From: Cerioporus squamosus
Taxonomy: Eukaryota > Basidiomycota > Agaricomycetes > Polyporales > Polyporaceae
Direction: 5' to 3'
Length of the DNA: 64,000 bases
NCBI GenBank assembly: GCA_022592435.1
Contig: JABYQS010000017.1
Span: forward strand, 186,001 to 250,000
Part shown: in pieces, positions 60,443 through 64,000 of the stretch
How positions within the stretch are numbered: the first letter of the stretch is position 1
Layout: each line of letters opens with the position of its first letter
Program-made: the position numbers and the translations under genes
The notes under the pieces: model-generated
Told to the model about the DNA's origin: nothing
Database searches by the model: none
What the model saw: the letters and a program-made list of their open reading frames with translations, nothing else

Positions 60443-61468
60443 ATGCTCTCTCTCGCCCTCAGACCCTCACTGCGCACGTCCACCTTGCGTTCGCCCACCC
60501 TCAGGACGATCCACAACAGAGCAACTTTGCATCGCATATCCGTCATGTCTCCGCCGGAGAAGAAGCAGCGCACCGAGGAATACATCCTCTATTACGTACG
60601 TCTGATCTGGGGTACGAGCAGTCGATAAGGGTGCAGAGCGTTCTGACGATAGAGTAACAATGGGCAGTGGCCAGAGATCCCAGGTCGTGGCGAGTACGTG
60701 CGCCTCGCGTTCGAATACGCAGGGATCCCGTATCGGGAGAGCCATGACGAGGTCCTCAATACCCTCGCGAACACCGAGAAGGTCGGCACGCCGCCGCACT
60801 TTGCCCCGCCGGCCGTCCAGCTCCCCTCGGGTCGCGTCATCTCGCAGACCCCAGCGATCGTGAACCACATTGCGCCGCGGTGCGGGCTCGCGGGCCCGCT
60901 CGGCAGCAAGCTGAACACGCTCACCGCCGAGGGCAAGGCGGCGCTGCGGGAGCTGAGCGACGAGGAGCTAGAGAAGGCCGAGGAGGAGCGGAGCGTGGTC
61001 AACCAGCTCACGCTGACGGTGCTCGACTGGTCCAACGAGGCGCACAACGTGCACCACCCGTGCGCCGTGATGTTGTACTACGAGGACCAGAAGGAGGCGG
61101 CTGCGCAGGCGGCGGCGGAGTTCCGCAAGTCGCGGCTTCCGCGCTGGCTGGAGTACTTCGAGTCCGTCCTGGCGTCCAACCCCGCCACTGCCGGCACGAA
61201 CGGGGCGCGGACGTACCTTTACGGGAAGCAGACGACGGCGGCGGACCTGGCGCTGTTCCACGTCGTGGACGGCACGCTCTTTGCGTTCCCGAAGCGGACG
61301 GGGCAGCTGAAGGCGAGCGGCAAGTACAACAACGTGTTCGCGCTGTACGAGCGGGTGAAGGGCGAGAAGGGAATCAAGGAGTACATCGAGAGCGGGCGGA
61401 GGCTCAAGTTCAGCATGGGCCTCTTCCGACACTACGAGGAGCTGGATGGGGAAGAGAAGGACGAGTAG
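60443..61468 (+). CDS. Glutathione S-transferase
   Basis: Conjugates glutathione to electrophiles. Exon 1 (ATG 60443, MLSLALRPSLRTSTLRSPTL) encodes a basic, Ser/Thr-rich leader that could target mitochondria; a second in-frame ATG at 60545 (MSPPEKKQRTEEY) would give a cytosolic form. After an intron ending CAG at about 60668, WPEIPGRGEYVRLAFEYAGI is the thioredoxin-fold start, LPSGRVISQTPAIVNHIA the glutathione-binding segment with a cis-Pro-like context and QT before PAI. The all-helical C-terminal domain has WLEYFESVLA, YLYGKQTTAADLALFHVVDG and KYNNVFALYERVKGEKGIKE. TAG at 61466-61468. The layout resembles sigma/S-crystallin-like fungal GSTs; the class was not tested. Confidence 0.88.
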
Positions 61469-61738
61469 CTCCGCCGACTGCGAGACAGATCCGTAATGCA
61501 CGTTCTATCGCATGTATCGCTGCCCACCGGGACCCTCGTCGAAGCCCATCACGAAGCCGTAAGTCGAGCTGCGAGCAGAAAACACAAGCGTCAGGAAGCT
61601 CCCCAGTCGTACAGTATACCCTAAGCGCGCATTGAGTCAATAATGTCGTGAGCGTCTAAATCTGGCCTTTAACGGACGAGTCACGGGCGACTGTTTTCCC
61701 CATCCTCCGCCGCCGCCTCTCTTCTCTCCCGTACCACC

Positions 61739-63126
61739 ATGTCCTCCTTCGCTGTCCGTGCTGCTGCTCGTGCTGCGTCTCGTCGCGCACCCCGCGCTGC
61801 GACTCAGGTCGTCAAGACCGCGTCGTACTCCGTGCTTGCGCGCACCGCCGCGACGCGGTCTGCACCCCGCACTGCTGTCATGGTATGTCTGTTCAGCATA
61901 GTGCATTTCGTCCGTCTGCCCACACAAAACTGCTAGGCTACGCGTGGCATGAAGACCCTCGACTTTGCTGGCACCAAGGAGGTCGTCTACGAGCGCAGCG
62001 ACTGGCCGCTCGCGAAGCTCCAGGACTACTTCAAGAACGACACGCTGGCGCTCATCGGCTACGGCTCGCAGGGACACGGCCAGGGCCTGAACGCGCGTGA
62101 CAATGGCCTCAACGTCATCGTCGGCGTTCGCGAGGGTGGCGAGTCCTGGAAGCAGGCAATTGAGGACGGATGGGTCCCCGGCAAGACCCTCTTCCCCATT
62201 GAGGAGGCCATCAACCGCGGTACCATCATCATGAACCTTCTCTCTGACGCGGCTCAGTCCCAGACCTGGCCCACCGTCGCGCCCCTCATTACCAAAGGCA
62301 AGACCCTCTACTTCTCCCATGGCTTCTCTGTCGTCTACAAGGACGACACGCACGTCATCCCTCCCCCCGACGTCGATGTCATCCTCGTCGCCCCCAAGGG
62401 CTCTGGTCGCACCGTCCGCACGCTCTTCAAGGAGGGGCGTGGCATCAACTCGTCTATCGCCGTCTGGCAGGACGTCACCGGCAAGGCCAAGGAGAAGGCC
62501 GTCGCTCTCGGAGTTGCGATCGGTTCCGGCTACATGTACGAGACCACCTTCGAGAAAGAGGTCTACTCTGATCTCTACGGTGAACGCGGTGTCGTAAGTA
62601 TCCCATGTTATCGCGCCTATCATTGGCAGGATTTGCATTGCGGACTTCTAACGAACACTTCCCTCGCAGTTGATGGGAGCAATCCAGGGTCTCTTCCTTG
62701 CGCAGTACAAGGTGCTCCGCAAGAACGGCCACACCCCGTCGGAGGCGTTCAACGAGACCGTCGAGGAGGCGACGCAGTCGCTCTACCCCCTCATTGGCCA
62801 GTACGGCATGGATTACATGTACAACGCATGCTCCACCACCGCGCGCCGCGGCGCTCTCGACTGGGCCAAGGTCTTCGAGGAGACGAACCTGCCCGTCTTC
62901 GAGCGTCTGTACCAGAGCGTGCGTGATGGCACCGAGACCCGCCGCTCGCTCGAGTTCAACGGCCGCGCGACTTACCGCGAGGATCTCGCGAAGGAGCTCA
63001 AGGAGATCGACGAGCAGGAGATCTGGCGTGCAGGTACGTCCTGTCCTACCGTCTGCATGAGGAACAACACTGACGCACTCTGCAGGCAAGACCGTCCGCT
63101 CTCTCCGCCCCGACAGGCAGTCCTAA
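61739..63126 (+). CDS. ILV5: Ketol-acid reductoisomerase, mitochondrial
   Basis: Second common step of valine/isoleucine synthesis: isomerises and reduces acetohydroxy acids with NADPH and Mg. ATG 61739 opens an Arg/Ala-rich mitochondrial presequence (MSSFAVRAAARAASRRAPRA). After an intron ending near 61936, MKTLDFAGTKEVVYERSDWP begins the mature part. The Rossmann motif is LALIGYGSQGHGQGLNARDN; further on FSHGFSVVYKDDTHVIPPPD, DVILVAPKGSGRTVRTLFKE. The knotted C-terminal domain has SGYMYETTFEKEVYSDLYGE (metal ligands in E-x3-SDLxGE) and, after an intron at about 62595-62670, LMGAIQGLFLAQYKVLRKNG, YNACSTTARRGALDW. The last intron precedes GKTVRSLRPDRQS and TAA 63124-63126. Fully intact. Confidence 0.96.
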
Positions 63127-64000
63127 AGGGCGTGCGCTGATTGGTCGAGGATAAGCAAAAGCACTTGCGCGGTGCAACCGTCGGTAGTACGGCTCCACAT
63201 GTGTATGGTTTCGATATAGACGATGCCTTGGATGACCTACCCATTCTGTGTGCATGCATGTGTGATGTCTGTTCCGAAGTCTCCGTGGCGGTTGGTGGAC
63301 CGGCGACGCCTCGTAAACCCGACGGGAGTGGAGCCCGAACTTCATTTAGTGCTATGCGACTGTTCACTTGGAACCATACTCACAAGCTGCACAGCTGCGA
63401 GAGATAACCATCCTACAGCACAAGATACTGTAGTGCGTGCGCAGAAAACACGATCCGTAAGGAGATAACTGTAGGTCTTATCCGAAGGAGAAGCAGTACA
63501 TGTGCGTTGTGCAGCGCTCCCATCTGGCGTTTGGGCCGCCACAGTATGTACTGCGTCCGCACACGCGTCTTCCGATACCCGGATGGTCATGAACACCCAG
63601 GGGCCAGGACTCTCTGATCCTGGAAAGCCTAATAACGTACGTTCTTTCCGAGAGAGGCAGCGGGGACAATGAATCGATCACAGCTCGCACTTGAAGCAGT
63701 GATTTGAGGGACAGAAGAGCGAGAATGACGCATGGGTACCGGCGTGGACAGTGGACGGTTCCCAGGCTGCCGATGCTTTGGACGCCAGTACCAGTCCCGG
63801 GAGTGAAGGGTGCGTGCGAGAGACCGAGATACAGACGCGCCGACTCGGAGCGTCAGAGCGAAGCAGCTGCACTCGCAACCGAGGGCTTCCGGCTTGGGAT
63901 CGTCGCTGCGGGGATACCAGTGACCAGGCGGGGTTGTCGCTGTGCATGTGGGATTCAGCGTTTTGCCAGTAGGGCTCCCGGGGATCGGAGCTATGGTTCG
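63127..64000. other. Intergenic to window end, no gene recognised
   Basis: 3' region of ILV5 followed by sequence with short frames only on both strands. Confidence 0.5.

Noticed and set aside
60880..61635. 251-codon frame overlapping the GST gene
   Set aside because: Gly/Ala/Arg-rich shadow; the GST frame holds all motifs.

Overview
The window looks like nuclear DNA of a filamentous basidiomycete, most likely a wood-decaying agaricomycete (Polyporales-like). Genes are cut by many introns of about 50-70 nt with GT..AG ends. Gene content fits: an AA9 lytic polysaccharide monooxygenase, membrane-anchored P450s, F-box/leucine-rich genes, a Zn2Cys6 regulator with the fungal-specific domain, divergent H2A-H2B pairs and a mitochondrial ketol-acid reductoisomerase. 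The species cannot be fixed from sequence alone.

Layout. 0.3-1.3 kb: SMYD-like SET gene (+) with a weakened core motif. 1.5-4.9 kb: Zn2Cys6 transcription factor (-) whose zinc cluster is assembled through a 6-nt microexon. 5.4-11.8 kb: an almost complete non-LTR retrotransposon (+) bounded by a 14-bp target-site duplication. 11.8-14.2 kb: P450 (-), whose stop codon lies 16 bp beyond the LINE. 15.6-21.4 kb: three members of an HNH-like zinc-knuckle family (A, C, D) around a one-pass membrane protein gene. 21.6-25.1 kb: galactonate dehydratase-like enzyme and a second, better preserved SET gene (both -). 27.0-28.7 kb: PWI/SR splicing protein (+). 29.4-30.9 kb: AA9 LPMO (+). 31.3-35.5 kb: three more HNH-like members (E, F, G); a 244-bp MITE sits inside exon 1 of G. 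35.9-37.4 kb: divergent H2A/H2B pair. 38.2-42.8 kb: a small unknown gene and a HECT-like E2-binding E3 gene. 43.9-46.3 kb: second P450 (+). 46.8-50.9 kb: two-RRM, glutamine-rich RNA-binding protein (-). 52.0-53.8 kb: second divergent H2A/H2B pair. 55.3-59.3 kb: two F-box genes with frame breaks, then a P450 relic. 60.4-63.1 kb: glutathione S-transferase and ILV5 (+).

How it fits together. Conserved housekeeping genes (histones, ILV5, PWI protein, E3 ligase) alternate with fast-evolving, duplicated and often broken accessory genes. The most distinctive signal is the HNH-like family: six members in 20 kb, two subfamilies, and the same phase-1 intron splitting the Leu codon just before the second metal-binding Cys. 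Only C and D read cleanly; A, E and F carry single-base frame breaks and G carries the MITE. Several one-base breaks elsewhere (RRM gene, F-box genes) could be real decay or assembly errors, and the sequence alone cannot separate these.
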